From Gp13-AA77 sp036521995 (GTDB lineage: Bacteria > Acidobacteriota > Terriglobia > UBA7540), in the NCBI GenBank assembly GCA_036521995.1, contig DATDGR010000188.1, positions 1 to 64,000 on the forward strand: 64,000 bases of DNA, written 5' to 3'. The notes beneath the pieces were generated by a model. That model was given only the letters and a program-made list of their open reading frames with translations, made no database searches and was not told the origin of the DNA. Positions 31,039-39,910 of the stretch are shown piece by piece; position 1 is the stretch's first letter; each line of letters starts with the position of its first letter. The translations under genes were made by a program, and so were the position numbers.

Positions 31039-33474
31039 GTGAGCGAAGCAACCGAGGCAAGAGCGAAGATCACGAGCGCTGCGGAGTCTTATGACGCCGC
31101 CAGCATCAAGGTTTTGGGCGGCATCGAAGCGGTGCGCAAGCGGCCCGCTATGTATATCGGGTCCACCGGTGCCATGGGCTTACATCACCTGGTGTGGGAA
31201 GTGGTGGACAATTCCGTCGACGAGGCGCTGGCCGGCTATTGCGACAAGATTCAGGTGACCGTCCACACGGACAATTCCGTGACGGTCATCGACAACGGCC
31301 GCGGGATTCCTGTCGACATACACAAGGAAGAGGGGCGGTCGGCGGCTGAAGTCGTTATGACCGTTCTCCACGCGGGCGGCAAGTTTGACACCAAGAGCTA
31401 CAAGGTGTCCGGCGGGTTGCACGGGGTGGGTGTTTCGGTAGTGAATGCGCTTTCGGAGTGGCTTGATCTCGAGATCTGGCGCGAGAGCGGCAAGGACTCC
31501 ACGCGTTACACTTGGGAGCAGGAGTACGAACGCGGTGAGCCTAAGGCTCCACTGAAGAAAGCCGGCAAGACGGAAAAGCGCGGCACCAAGATCACCTTTC
31601 TGCCCGACGCCCAGATTTTTGATTCCATCGAGTTTCACTATGACACGCTGGCCCAGCGGTTGCGCGAGATCGCTTTCCTGAACAAGGGTCTGACGATCAC
31701 CCTCAAGGACGAGCGCAGCGACCGGCAGGCCGACTTTCACTACACGGGCGGCATCGCGGAGTTCATCAAGCACCTCAACAAGAACAAGGAGGTGCTGCAT
31801 ACGAGCCCCGTCTATGGCGAAGCCGAGCGCGAGGGAACCACCATGGAGTTTGCCCTCCAATACAACGACGGCTACGCCGAGACCGTCTTCAGCTTCGCCA
31901 ACAACATCAACACCGTGGACGGAGGCACGCACCTTTCCGGCTTCCGCTCCGCGCTCACTCGAGCCATCAACCAGTTCGGGCAGAATCAGAGCCTCTTCAA
32001 GGACATGAAGGAGAACCTGCAGGGCGAGGACGTGCGCGAGGGCCTGGTGGCGGTGATCAGCGTGAAGCTGCCGCAGCCTCAGTTTGAGGGCCAGACCAAA
32101 GGCAAGCTCAACAGTGACATCCAGTCCACCGTGGCCAGCTTCGTCTACGAAAAGCTGATGGAGAACTTCGAGAAGAATCCCACCATGGGCCGGAAGATCT
32201 GCGCCAAGGCCATCGACGCGGCGCGGGCCCGGGAAGCCGCGCGTAAGGCGCGGGAGCTCACCCGCCGCAAGGGCGCGCTGGATTCGGGAGGTCTGCCAGG
32301 CAAGCTGGCGGATTGCCAGGAGCGTGATCCCGAGCGCTGCGAGCTGTTTCTGGTGGAGGGCGACTCGGCCGGCGGCTCCGCCAAGCAGGGACGCGACCGC
32401 CGCTATCAGGCCATTCTGCCGCTGCGGGGCAAGATTCTGAACGTGGAGAAGGCGCGTTTCGACAAGATGTTGGGGCACGAGGAGATCCGTGCCCTCATCA
32501 CCGCCCTTGGGACCGGTATCGGCAAGGACGACTTTGACGCCGCCAAGCTGCGCTACGGTAAGGTGATCATCATGACCGACGCGGACGTGGACGGCTCGCA
32601 CATCCGCACCTTGCTGCTCACGTTTTTTTACCGCCAGATGCCCGAACTGGTGGAGCGCGGTCACGTCTTCATTGCGCAACCGCCGCTCTACCTCATCAAG
32701 AAGGGCAAGAGCCAGCGCTACATCACGGACGAAAAAGACTTCCGCCGGGAGATCATGCGCCGCGCCACCGAAGACCACGCCGTGGAGGCGGGCGACGACA
32801 GCAAAAAGGTGCGTCTCGAAGGCGGCGAGCTGACGAATTTCCTGATGTTTCTCGGTGAATACAACGATCTCTTTGACAAGTTCGAGAAGCGCCTGGGCGC
32901 CGGGCGCATCGTCGAGGCTTTGCTCCGGGCCGAAGTGGGCAAGAAGGCTGAGCTCGAAACCGAGGCTAAGCTGGAAGCGGTGGCGAGCGGCCTGAAGGCG
33001 CATGGCTTCAAGGCGTCGCTCAAGCTTGACGAGGAGCACAACCTTTACACCTTGACGGTTTCGAGCGCGACCCTGCCCGAGCGCGTCGTGGACTGGGAGC
33101 TGATCTCGAGCGCGGACTACCGGCGCCTGCTGGACCTGTACCGCCGGGTGCGCGACTACGACAAGCCGCCCTTCTCACTTTCCACCAACGGCACCCAGCT
33201 CGCTATCGCCGACCGCCGGGACCTGCTCGAGCATGTGATGAACATGGGCAAAAAGCTCCTGACCGTGCAGCGCTTCAAAGGCCTGGGCGAGATGAATCCG
33301 ACCCAGCTCTGGCAGACCACCATGGACGCTGAGCAGCGCACGCTCTTGCAGGTGCGCATTGAAGACCAGGTGGAGGCCGACTCGATCTTTACGGTGCTCA
33401 TGGGCGACGTGGTCGAACCGAGGCGGCAGTTTATTGAAGACAACGCGCTGGATGTGAAGAACTTGGACATCTAG
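31039..33474 (+). CDS. gyrB: DNA gyrase subunit B
   Basis: An 811-residue type IIA topoisomerase B subunit that supplies the ATPase and Toprim domains of gyrase. It starts at GTG with GAGGAAC upstream. GHKL motifs: EVVDNSVDEAL (54-64) with the general-base Glu, DNGRGIPVD and GGLHGVGVSVVNALS. Toprim motifs: VEGDSAGGSAKQGRDRRYQA near residue 434 and DADVDGSHIRTLL near 514. About 170 extra residues lie between TDEKDFRRE and the tail domain, as in E. coli, explaining the length. The C-terminal FKGLGEMNPxQLW motif is intact. gyrA and recF are not adjacent, and dnaA-dnaN are 26 kb away on the other strand. Confidence 0.97.
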   Translation: MSEATEARAKITSAAESYDAASIKVLGGIEAVRKRPAMYIGSTGAMGLHHLVWEVVDNSVDEALAGYCDKIQVTVHTDNSVTVIDNGRGIPVDIHKEEGRSAAEVVMTVLHAGGKFDTKSYKVSGGLHGVGVSVVNALSEWLDLEIWRESGKDSTRYTWEQEYERGEPKAPLKKAGKTEKRGTKITFLPDAQIFDSIEFHYDTLAQRLREIAFLNKGLTITLKDERSDRQADFHYTGGIAEFIKHLNKNKEVLHTSPVYGEAEREGTTMEFALQYNDGYAETVFSFANNINTVDGGTHLSGFRSALTRAINQFGQNQSLFKDMKENLQGEDVREGLVAVISVKLPQPQFEGQTKGKLNSDIQSTVASFVYEKLMENFEKNPTMGRKICAKAIDAARAREAARKARELTRRKGALDSGGLPGKLADCQERDPERCELFLVEGDSAGGSAKQGRDRRYQAILPLRGKILNVEKARFDKMLGHEEIRALITALGTGIGKDDFDAAKLRYGKVIIMTDADVDGSHIRTLLLTFFYRQMPELVERGHVFIAQPPLYLIKKGKSQRYITDEKDFRREIMRRATEDHAVEAGDDSKKVRLEGGELTNFLMFLGEYNDLFDKFEKRLGAGRIVEALLRAEVGKKAELETEAKLEAVASGLKAHGFKASLKLDEEHNLYTLTVSSATLPERVVDWELISSADYRRLLDLYRRVRDYDKPPFSLSTNGTQLAIADRRDLLEHVMNMGKKLLTVQRFKGLGEMNPTQLWQTTMDAEQRTLLQVRIEDQVEADSIFTVLMGDVVEPRRQFIEDNALDVKNLDI

Positions 33475-33735
33475 TACCCGGCTTTCGGGTCCGGATGACA
33501 ACCTTCTTTTGCGGGTGTAAGCTTTGGTAGCTCGGATGGTTCATGAACCGCATTCGGTCCTGGACGCACTGGCTTACGGCGCACCGGAGACGGGGCGCTT
33601 ACTTGCGGCTGGCTTGCATAACGCTGAGATGCTGGGCTGGCGGACGAGGGCCTGGCGAGCCTTTGATCGAGCTCGGGAGCATAGCGCTGGAGCTGAGGAC
33701 GGAGTTCGATCCGACCCGGCGTAAAGCCGCCCCTG

Positions 33736-34293
33736 ATGAAAATCGAGGCTGAACTGCGAACCGCCCGTTTGGCGCTCCGCCGCTGGCGCGCTGAGGACCG
33801 CGAGCCCTTCGCCGCCCTCAACGCGGACCCGGTCGTGATGGAGCATTTCCCCGCCCTGCTGTCCGGCGCGGAGAGCGACGCCGGGGTTGAACGGATCGAT
33901 GCTCACTTCCGTCGCCACGGCTTCGGGCTATGGGCCGTCGAGATCCCCAACGTCACGCCGTTCGCAGGCTTTATCGGCTTGTCGATTCCCTTGTTTCAGG
34001 CGCATTTCACGCCCTGCGTCGAGGTCGGCTGGCGGCTGGCTCGGGATTACTGGGGAAAGGGCTATGCTGCAGAAGGCGCGCGCGCGGCTCTAGGTTTTGG
34101 CTTTGAGCGCCTGGGCCTGAATGAGATTGTCTCCTTCACGGTTCCGGCCAACATGCGTTCGCGAGGCGTGATGGAGCGAATCGGAATGCACCACATGCTG
34201 TCTGACAATTTTGATCACCCGTTACTGGCGGAAGGGAATCCGTTGCGGCGGCATGTGCTCTACCGGATTAAGCGGGTGGAATGGGCGCCTTGA
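33736..34293 (+). CDS. GNAT acetyltransferase, RimJ/RimL type
   Basis: A 185-residue Gcn5-related acetyltransferase of the RimL group. LRTARLALRRWRAEDREPF is the typical start. FGLWAVE and FAGFIGLS give the core strands, and YWGKGYAAEGARAALGFGFE is motif A with the acetyl-CoA pyrophosphate loop. ANMRSRGVMERIGM matches the late helix. Relatives acetylate ribosomal protein N-termini or small amines; the target here is unknown. It stands alone after gyrB with a 261-base gap. Confidence 0.9.
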   Translation: MKIEAELRTARLALRRWRAEDREPFAALNADPVVMEHFPALLSGAESDAGVERIDAHFRRHGFGLWAVEIPNVTPFAGFIGLSIPLFQAHFTPCVEVGWRLARDYWGKGYAAEGARAALGFGFERLGLNEIVSFTVPANMRSRGVMERIGMHHMLSDNFDHPLLAEGNPLRRHVLYRIKRVEWAP

Positions 34294-34301
34294 GTCAACT
34301 T

Positions 34302-34334
34302 GACGAGCACTCCCACCGCTGGGGAGCGCTCGGG
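34302..34334. terminator. Possible bidirectional terminator
   Basis: GAGCACTCCC and GGGGAGCGCTC can pair across a short loop between the convergent GNAT and lysA genes. The stem has one bulge and no clear T tract on either side. Confidence 0.3.
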
Positions 34335-34341
34335 TTCCAGG

Positions 34342-35664
34342 TTAGATCAGCTCTCCGGCGATAAAGTCATCCACGCTCTCACGGCGGCGGATCAATCGCG
34401 CTTCGCCTCCTTCCACCAGGACCTCCGGGGGGCGTTGACGGCTGTTGTAGTTTGAGGCCAGCACGTAGCCGTAAGCGCCAGCGTCCAGTACGGCTAGAAG
34501 GTCGCCGGGCCTGAGTTCCGGCAAATCCCGGCCCCGAGCCAGGAAATCGCCGGTCTCGCACAGTGGTCCGACGACATCAGCCGGTCGCGACGGCCCTCCG
34601 CTCCGCTCGAGGGGCAGGATCTCATGGTAGGACCCGTAAAGCGCGGGTCGCAAAAGGTCGTTCATTCCGCCGTCGACCACGATGAAGCGCTTCTCCTGGT
34701 TCTCCTTGACATAAAGGACGCGCGTCAGCAGAACGCCGGCGCTGCCCACCACGGAACGCCCGGGTTCGAGGATCAGGCGAAAGCCGCTGCGGCGGAATCG
34801 CGATCCTAGCGCCGCGAAAAGATGCTCAAAGTCGAAAGACGGCTCGTCGTTATAAGGGATTCCAAATCCACCACCAAGGTCGAGGAACTCGGTGCGAATA
34901 CGCTCCGACCGCAACGTAACCGCCAGCTCGAGCACCTCGTCCGCGGCACGTAAGAAGGGCTCCAGGTCGAGAATCTGGGAGCCAATGTGACAAGCCACGC
35001 CTCGCACCTCGAGGTATGAGGATGCCGCCGCCCGCCGGTAAAGGGCCACGGCCTCGGCCTTCGGAACCCCGAACTTGTGGATCGTGCGGCCGGTCGAGAT
35101 GTAAGGATGGGTGTCCGCTTCGACGTCGGGATTGATGCGGATCGAGACTGGCGCGCGCCGCGCGCCGCGGTGGCGCGCCCGGCTCTCAATCAGTTCGAGC
35201 TCGCCGGCGGACTCGACGTTCAGCATGAGGATGCCGGCGTCAAGCGCGGCGTCGATCTCCTCGCTCGTCTTACCGACTCCCGAGAACACCACGCGTTCCG
35301 GGGCGGCTCCGGCGCGCCGCACTCGGACCAGCTCGCCACCCGACACGATGTCGAAGCCGGAACCGGCCTCCGCCAGAAGCTTTAGGATCGCCAGACTGGA
35401 ATTGGCCTTGACGGAGTAGCAGGCCAATCCATCGATCGGTTGCAGCGACTGAGCTAGCCGGTGGAAATTCGCCAGGATCGCGCCCCCGCCATAGGTATAG
35501 ACGGGCGTGCCGAACCGCTCCGCGATCCGAGCCAGGGGAACGTCCTCACAGGTGAGCTGGTCGCGAACGTATCGAAAGACGCCCCGGCTGGATTCAGGCG
35601 ACGGCTTGCCCGCCGAAACGGATTCCATACCGGGATGGTTGGTGGCCGATTGACGGTTGCTCAT
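34342..35664 (-). CDS. lysA: Diaminopimelate decarboxylase
   Basis: A 440-residue PLP-dependent alanine-racemase-fold decarboxylase that converts meso-diaminopimelate to lysine in the last step of the DAP pathway. CYSVKANSSLAILKLLA contains the Schiff-base lysine (about residue 85). LDLGGGFGIPY binds the PLP phosphate, and LEPGRSVVGSAG and GPLCETGDFL carry the substrate-binding arginine and the interface cysteine-glutamate. Cytosolic homodimer. A second ATG (residue 13) is an alternative start. It follows the SpoIIE phosphatase gene by 58 bases on the same strand. Confidence 0.95.
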   Translation of the reverse strand: MSNRQSATNHPGMESVSAGKPSPESSRGVFRYVRDQLTCEDVPLARIAERFGTPVYTYGGGAILANFHRLAQSLQPIDGLACYSVKANSSLAILKLLAEAGSGFDIVSGGELVRVRRAGAAPERVVFSGVGKTSEEIDAALDAGILMLNVESAGELELIESRARHRGARRAPVSIRINPDVEADTHPYISTGRTIHKFGVPKAEAVALYRRAAASSYLEVRGVACHIGSQILDLEPFLRAADEVLELAVTLRSERIRTEFLDLGGGFGIPYNDEPSFDFEHLFAALGSRFRRSGFRLILEPGRSVVGSAGVLLTRVLYVKENQEKRFIVVDGGMNDLLRPALYGSYHEILPLERSGGPSRPADVVGPLCETGDFLARGRDLPELRPGDLLAVLDAGAYGYVLASNYNSRQRPPEVLVEGGEARLIRRRESVDDFIAGELI

Positions 35665-35722
35665 GTTGACTCAGTTCAGAAGCGGAGCGTAAACCCGGCC
35701 AGACCAAGGCCCCTTTGACAGC

Positions 35723-37474
35723 TCAGCGAGAGCGGACGAGCATGAGAGTCTGATCGTCGCGCGGCGGCTGGCCGCGCTCGAAGCGCGCGATCTCGGAAAA
35801 GACGCGGTCGATGATCTCGGCCAGCGGCCGGCGAGCGTTTTCCCGCAGCAGATTCTCCAAACGCCGCATCCCGAACTCGACGTCTGAGCTGGCGGCCTCC
35901 ACCAGACCGTCGGAGAACAATGCCAGAAGGTCTCCCTTCTCAAAGGTGACGGAGGTCTCCTGATAAGCCGTGTTTTCAAGGAGGCCCAAAGGAACGCCCT
36001 CGGCTCGAATCGAGTGACTGCGCCCGCGCCGCAGCAGGATGGGCAAAGGCATTCCGGAGTTGGCGAGCTTCAACTGCCGGCTCTTGAGGTCCCAGACGGC
36101 GTAGGCGAGGGTGATGAAGTGCCCCTCGATCTTGCGCTCCAGCAGCATCACGTTCAACCGGCGCAGCATCTCAGGGGGAGTCAAGTGGCGGGGCGCCAGA
36201 CTCCGCAGGATGCCGCTCACCATGGCGCCATAGAGTGCGGCCGGCGAGCCCTTGCCGCTGACATCGCCGATGACGAGCACGTGCCGGTCCTTGCCGTAAT
36301 CAAGAAAATCATAGAGATCACCCCCCAGCTCCCGCGCCGGCTGGAAGCGCACCAGAACGTCGAGGCCCGGGATGGCCGGCGAGAGGCCCGGCATCAAGTG
36401 GAGCTGGATCTCTCGGGCGCGCACCAGATCCCGCTCAAGCAGCGCCTCACTGCGGACGACGCGCTCATAGAGACGCGCATTCTCGATGGCGACGGCGATC
36501 TGCGGCGCGAGTGTGGAGAAGATCCGCACATGCTCTTCGGTGAAGTAGCCCACGCGCGGGCTTTCGAGGTCCACCACGCCGATCACCCGGTCGCGGTAGA
36601 TGAGCGGCACGGCCAGTTCCGAGCGAGTCTCAGGGTTGGCGGCGATGTAGCGGGGGTCCTGGCGGACGTCGGGCACCACCAGGGTCTGCCGCGTGCTCCC
36701 CGCAGCGCCCACAATGCCTTGGCCGAAAGGCACGGAAGGTTTCTCAGGCATGCGCTCGTCCTGCTTGATTGAGATTACGGTGCCGTAAGTTCGGGTGCGA
36801 TCATCCGCCAGCAGGATGCCGAAGCGGTGGTAGTCAATCAGGCGTTTGGTGAGCTGGCCGATCCTCCGCAACAGCTCGTTCAGCACCAGTACCGAGCTCA
36901 ACTCCCGGCTGATTTCGTTCAGGAGGTGCAGGGTGCGGGCCTGTCGGACGGAGCGCCGGTAAAGGCGCGCGTTCTCGATGGCGGTGGCGATCCGGCCCCC
37001 TAGCAGCTCCAGCAGGCTCTGGTGCCGCTCGGTGAAGAAATCGGTCCAGGGCGCTTCCAGGTCGAGGACGCCGATCACCTTTCCCTTGGCGACGAGGGGA
37101 ACGGCGAGCTCAGAGCGGATGGCCGGTAGCGACGCGATGTAGGCTGGATTCTGCCGTACATCGTTCACCAGCAAGGAGCGCCCCTCGGCGGCAACGCGGC
37201 CCACAATGCCCTCACCCACCTTGATGCGCAGACCTCGGACGGCCTCTTGCGGGTGACCGATGTGGAAATGGATGCTGAGCTCCCGGGTCTTGTCGTTGAG
37301 GAGAAGAATAGCGAACACTTCGTAGTCCACGGCGCGCTTGATGAGCTCAGCGACGCGGCGGAGAAGCTCATCCAGATCGAGGGTGGAATTAAGCCGCTCG
37401 CTGGCTTCGAGGAGCAGGCTCAAGAGCTCTGTCACTTCCAGAGGGCGGGCAGTCGTTGTGGCGGTTTCGGGCAT
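35723..37474 (-). CDS. GAF-GAF-SpoIIE serine phosphatase
   Basis: A 583-residue cytosolic signalling protein from the ATG at 37474. Two GAF domains occupy roughly residues 15-165 and 180-335 (each with EXFAILLL/RFGILLADD and a LVVPDVRQDPRYIA-like stretch). A linker helix leads to a SpoIIE/PP2C-type phosphatase domain at ~375-583 with metal motifs GGDLYDFLDYG, VIGDVSGKGSPAALYGAM and FSDGLVEA. Such proteins dephosphorylate an anti-sigma-factor antagonist, controlling a stress sigma factor; that partner is not in the window. GAF ligands are unknown. Confidence 0.93.
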   Translation of the reverse strand: MPETATTTARPLEVTELLSLLLEASERLNSTLDLDELLRRVAELIKRAVDYEVFAILLLNDKTRELSIHFHIGHPQEAVRGLRIKVGEGIVGRVAAEGRSLLVNDVRQNPAYIASLPAIRSELAVPLVAKGKVIGVLDLEAPWTDFFTERHQSLLELLGGRIATAIENARLYRRSVRQARTLHLLNEISRELSSVLVLNELLRRIGQLTKRLIDYHRFGILLADDRTRTYGTVISIKQDERMPEKPSVPFGQGIVGAAGSTRQTLVVPDVRQDPRYIAANPETRSELAVPLIYRDRVIGVVDLESPRVGYFTEEHVRIFSTLAPQIAVAIENARLYERVVRSEALLERDLVRAREIQLHLMPGLSPAIPGLDVLVRFQPARELGGDLYDFLDYGKDRHVLVIGDVSGKGSPAALYGAMVSGILRSLAPRHLTPPEMLRRLNVMLLERKIEGHFITLAYAVWDLKSRQLKLANSGMPLPILLRRGRSHSIRAEGVPLGLLENTAYQETSVTFEKGDLLALFSDGLVEAASSDVEFGMRRLENLLRENARRPLAEIIDRVFSEIARFERGQPPRDDQTLMLVRSR

Positions 37475-37613
37475 GGAGTGAGCAATTATTGTACCATAGC
37501 CCCTCGGGCGCACTTCGCGGCCTGTGCCGCCCTGGGGAAGCTCCGGGGCGCTCTCGTGACCCGCTGTCTAGCCTAGTTCGTAGCTGAGGCGCCAAGCAGG
37601 ATCGGGAAGGGCG

Positions 37614-38336
37614 ATGCTCATTCTGGCCTTCGACACCACCCATCCCGACGGCGGAGCCGGGCTGTATCGCGACACTGAGAGCCTGGGCGAGGTGCGCGCC
37701 CGGGGCAAGGTGAATTACTCCGTCGCGCTTTTCGAGATGGTGGACCAGCTGCTTGCGGATGCGGGCTTGCGCCTGGCCGACGTGGAACTTTTTGCCGCCG
37801 CCACCGGGCCGGGCTCCTTCACGGGTATCCGCGTGGGACTGGCCGCGGCTCAGGGCTGGACCAAGGGTGTCGGCCGCCCAGTGCGCGGGGTCTCGGTACT
37901 CGAAGCCATGGTGGAGGCAGCCCAGCCTCAGGGACGCTCCGTGGTGCCGCTCCTCGATGCCCGCCGGGGGGAGTTCTACCTCGGAGTCTTTCGCCAAAAC
38001 GTGCCTCCCGACGCCGGATCGCGGGGACGCGAATTTCTGCTTTCAGGCGAGGGTCTAGTTCTCGGGGCCGCGCGCATCGCCGCTCTAGCGGATGAATTGA
38101 TCGGCCATGGCGAGCCGGGCGTGGAATTTATCGCTCGTGAGGGGGATCAAACGGTGCTGGAACTCGCCAGCCACCTTCCTGCCACGCTCAAGTGGACGAT
38201 GGCTCCCTCCTTCCAAGCCGCCGCCATAGCTCGGGTAGCCCTGCGGGCGGCTCGAGACGGGCGGCTCCAGCAACCTGAGGAGCTCGATGCCTGGTACATC
38301 CGGCGGTCCGATGCCGAACTCAACTGGAGAGAGTGA
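37614..38336 (+). CDS. tsaB: tRNA threonylcarbamoyladenosine biosynthesis protein TsaB
   Basis: A 240-residue ASKHA-fold protein, partner of TsaD in making the t6A37 modification of ANN-decoding tRNAs. It has LAFDTTHPDGGAGLY at the start, LFAAATGPGSFTGIRVGLAA (the family hallmark, about residues 61-80) and VVPLLDARRGEFYLG. The ATG has GGGAAGG upstream. The last 26 bases overlap rimI, the common tsaB-rimI arrangement. Confidence 0.95.
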   Translation: MLILAFDTTHPDGGAGLYRDTESLGEVRARGKVNYSVALFEMVDQLLADAGLRLADVELFAAATGPGSFTGIRVGLAAAQGWTKGVGRPVRGVSVLEAMVEAAQPQGRSVVPLLDARRGEFYLGVFRQNVPPDAGSRGREFLLSGEGLVLGAARIAALADELIGHGEPGVEFIAREGDQTVLELASHLPATLKWTMAPSFQAAAIARVALRAARDGRLQQPEELDAWYIRRSDAELNWRE

Positions 38337-38859
38337 CAGGAGACCGGCGACGATTATCATCCGTGAACTCACGCCGATCGATCTCCCGGCCATTCTCGAA
38401 ATCCAGCAGGCCGCACGGGAGGTTGCGCACTGGGCGGCAGAAGACTATGGATCGCTCACTCGGGAGCCTGGCGGGCTTGTCTTGGTGGCTGCGTCCAATC
38501 ACGCCCGCGCCACCCTTGGAGCGACGGTCGGATTCGCCGCCGCTCGAGCCATCGGCGCGGAGGCGGAGCTGCAGAACCTCGCCGTGCGGACTGAATATCG
38601 GCGTCACGGCGTGGCGCGCAGCCTCGTCGAAGACCTGCACCGGCGGCTGGCTGCGGCCGGAGTCGAGCGAGTCTGCCTCGAAGTGCGGGTATCGAACTTG
38701 CCGGCCCGGAGTCTCTATCGCTCTTTCGATTACACCGAATGCGGGTTGCGCCGCAGTTACTACGCCAGTGACGGTGAAGACGCTCTGGTCCTTGAGCTGC
38801 GACTTAAGCGCGGCGCCCAGCCACCAGCGTCGGCGCCCACCGCGATGAGCGGCGATTGA
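38311..38859 (+). CDS. rimI: Ribosomal-protein-alanine N-acetyltransferase-like GNAT
   Basis: A GNAT protein of about 182 residues; the start overlaps tsaB, and the ATG at 38311 is my choice (38287 is also in frame). The conserved region is IRELTPIDLPAILEIQQAA, then ELQNLAVRTEYRRHGVARSL (acetyl-CoA motif A) and VCLEVRVSNLPARSLYRSFD, matching RimI (LEVRxSNxxAxxLYxxxGF). It is predicted to acetylate the N-terminus of ribosomal protein S18 or other alanine-starting proteins. The C-terminal tail is disordered. Confidence 0.88.
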   Translation: MPNSTGESDRRPATIIIRELTPIDLPAILEIQQAAREVAHWAAEDYGSLTREPGGLVLVAASNHARATLGATVGFAAARAIGAEAELQNLAVRTEYRRHGVARSLVEDLHRRLAAAGVERVCLEVRVSNLPARSLYRSFDYTECGLRRSYYASDGEDALVLELRLKRGAQPPASAPTAMSGD

Positions 38860-38950
38860 TCGCCTCGGCCACAAGAAATCACACCGAGGAAAAAACCCAT
38901 AGGTCGGTATTGCGCCTGCTAGAACGCCGCCCTTTGCCAGGAGTATTTTC

Positions 38951-39895
38951 ATGAAGAGGAGCACGCTGTGGGAACCCGTGATGCTTGCCGGAATCCTGTG
39001 GATCGCCATCGTGCCTGCGACGGCACGCACGCAAAAGCCTCGAATCCCCGTCATCCTCGACACGGACATCGGCACCGACATTGACGATGCTTTCGCGCTG
39101 GCCCTCATCGTCAGCAGCCCGGAGCTGGAGCTTCTCGGTGTCACCACCGTCTCCGGCGATACCCAGGCGCGAGCACGTCTGGCGGCCAAGCTCTTATGGG
39201 AAGCTGGTGGGAACTGGCGCAAGGTTGCGGTGTATGCGGGTGAGCCCGGTAGCCCTCAGCCGATCGATCAAACCCGGTGGGCCAAGGGGTTTACCAGCCC
39301 GGTCTTGCACTCGACAGGAGCGGTTGATTTCCTGAGGACCGAAATCGACCGGCGTCCCGGAAAGGTGACGATCATCGCCATAGGCGAACTCACGAATATC
39401 GCTGCTTTACTGAAGTCTGACCCTTCGATCGCGAGGAGGATACGACGCATTGCCTTGATGGGCGGATCCATCACACGTGGTTATGCTCCGGGTTCGAAGC
39501 CTGACGCGGAATGGAACATCAAGTCCAACCCAGCGGCGGCGCAAGCTGTATTCTCATCCAAGGCGCCGATCCTCATGGCGCCCCTGGATGTCACGGCTAT
39601 GCTGCAACTTGACGCCGCCGGGCGAAGCCGAGTCTTCACCCATCTTTCCCCATTGACCGACGCCTTGTCGGTCCTGTACTACCTGTGGGGCAAGGAGACC
39701 CCGACGTTGTATGACCCTATGGCGGTAGCGATGCTTCTCGACCCCAAGATTTGCGAGACGCAACAACTCGCTATCGCGGTCGACGCTGAGGGATTTACTC
39801 GGGTTGTCGAAGGCAAGCCTGCCAATGCGACGGTGGGCCTGCACACGGATCCCGCGCTATTCTTTGAGTTTTATCTGAACCGCGTAGCCCCTTAG
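38951..39895 (+). CDS. Exported inosine-uridine-preferring nucleoside hydrolase
   Basis: A 314-residue nucleoside hydrolase. A hydrophobic segment at residues 8-24 acts as a signal peptide or anchor. The calcium-binding aspartate cluster is LDTDIGTDIDDAFALAL (37-52), an insertion variant of the usual DTDPGxDDAxA. IAIGELTNIAALL and IALMGGSITRGY are conserved ribose-site strands, and the distal LYDPMAVAMLL replaces the usual xxHDPxA with a Tyr for the His. It hydrolyses the N-glycosidic bond of nucleosides for base salvage. The stop is 15 bases from the stop of the S53 gene on the other strand. Confidence 0.88.
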   Translation: MKRSTLWEPVMLAGILWIAIVPATARTQKPRIPVILDTDIGTDIDDAFALALIVSSPELELLGVTTVSGDTQARARLAAKLLWEAGGNWRKVAVYAGEPGSPQPIDQTRWAKGFTSPVLHSTGAVDFLRTEIDRRPGKVTIIAIGELTNIAALLKSDPSIARRIRRIALMGGSITRGYAPGSKPDAEWNIKSNPAAAQAVFSSKAPILMAPLDVTAMLQLDAAGRSRVFTHLSPLTDALSVLYYLWGKETPTLYDPMAVAMLLDPKICETQQLAIAVDAEGFTRVVEGKPANATVGLHTDPALFFEFYLNRVAP

Positions 39896-39910
39896 CGGCG
39901 TTGTCCCGGT

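Noticed and set aside
31180..33039. 619-codon open frame opposite gyrB
   Set aside because: gyrB on the plus strand has all family motifs; the antisense translation is a repetitive Leu/Val/His mixture with no domain.
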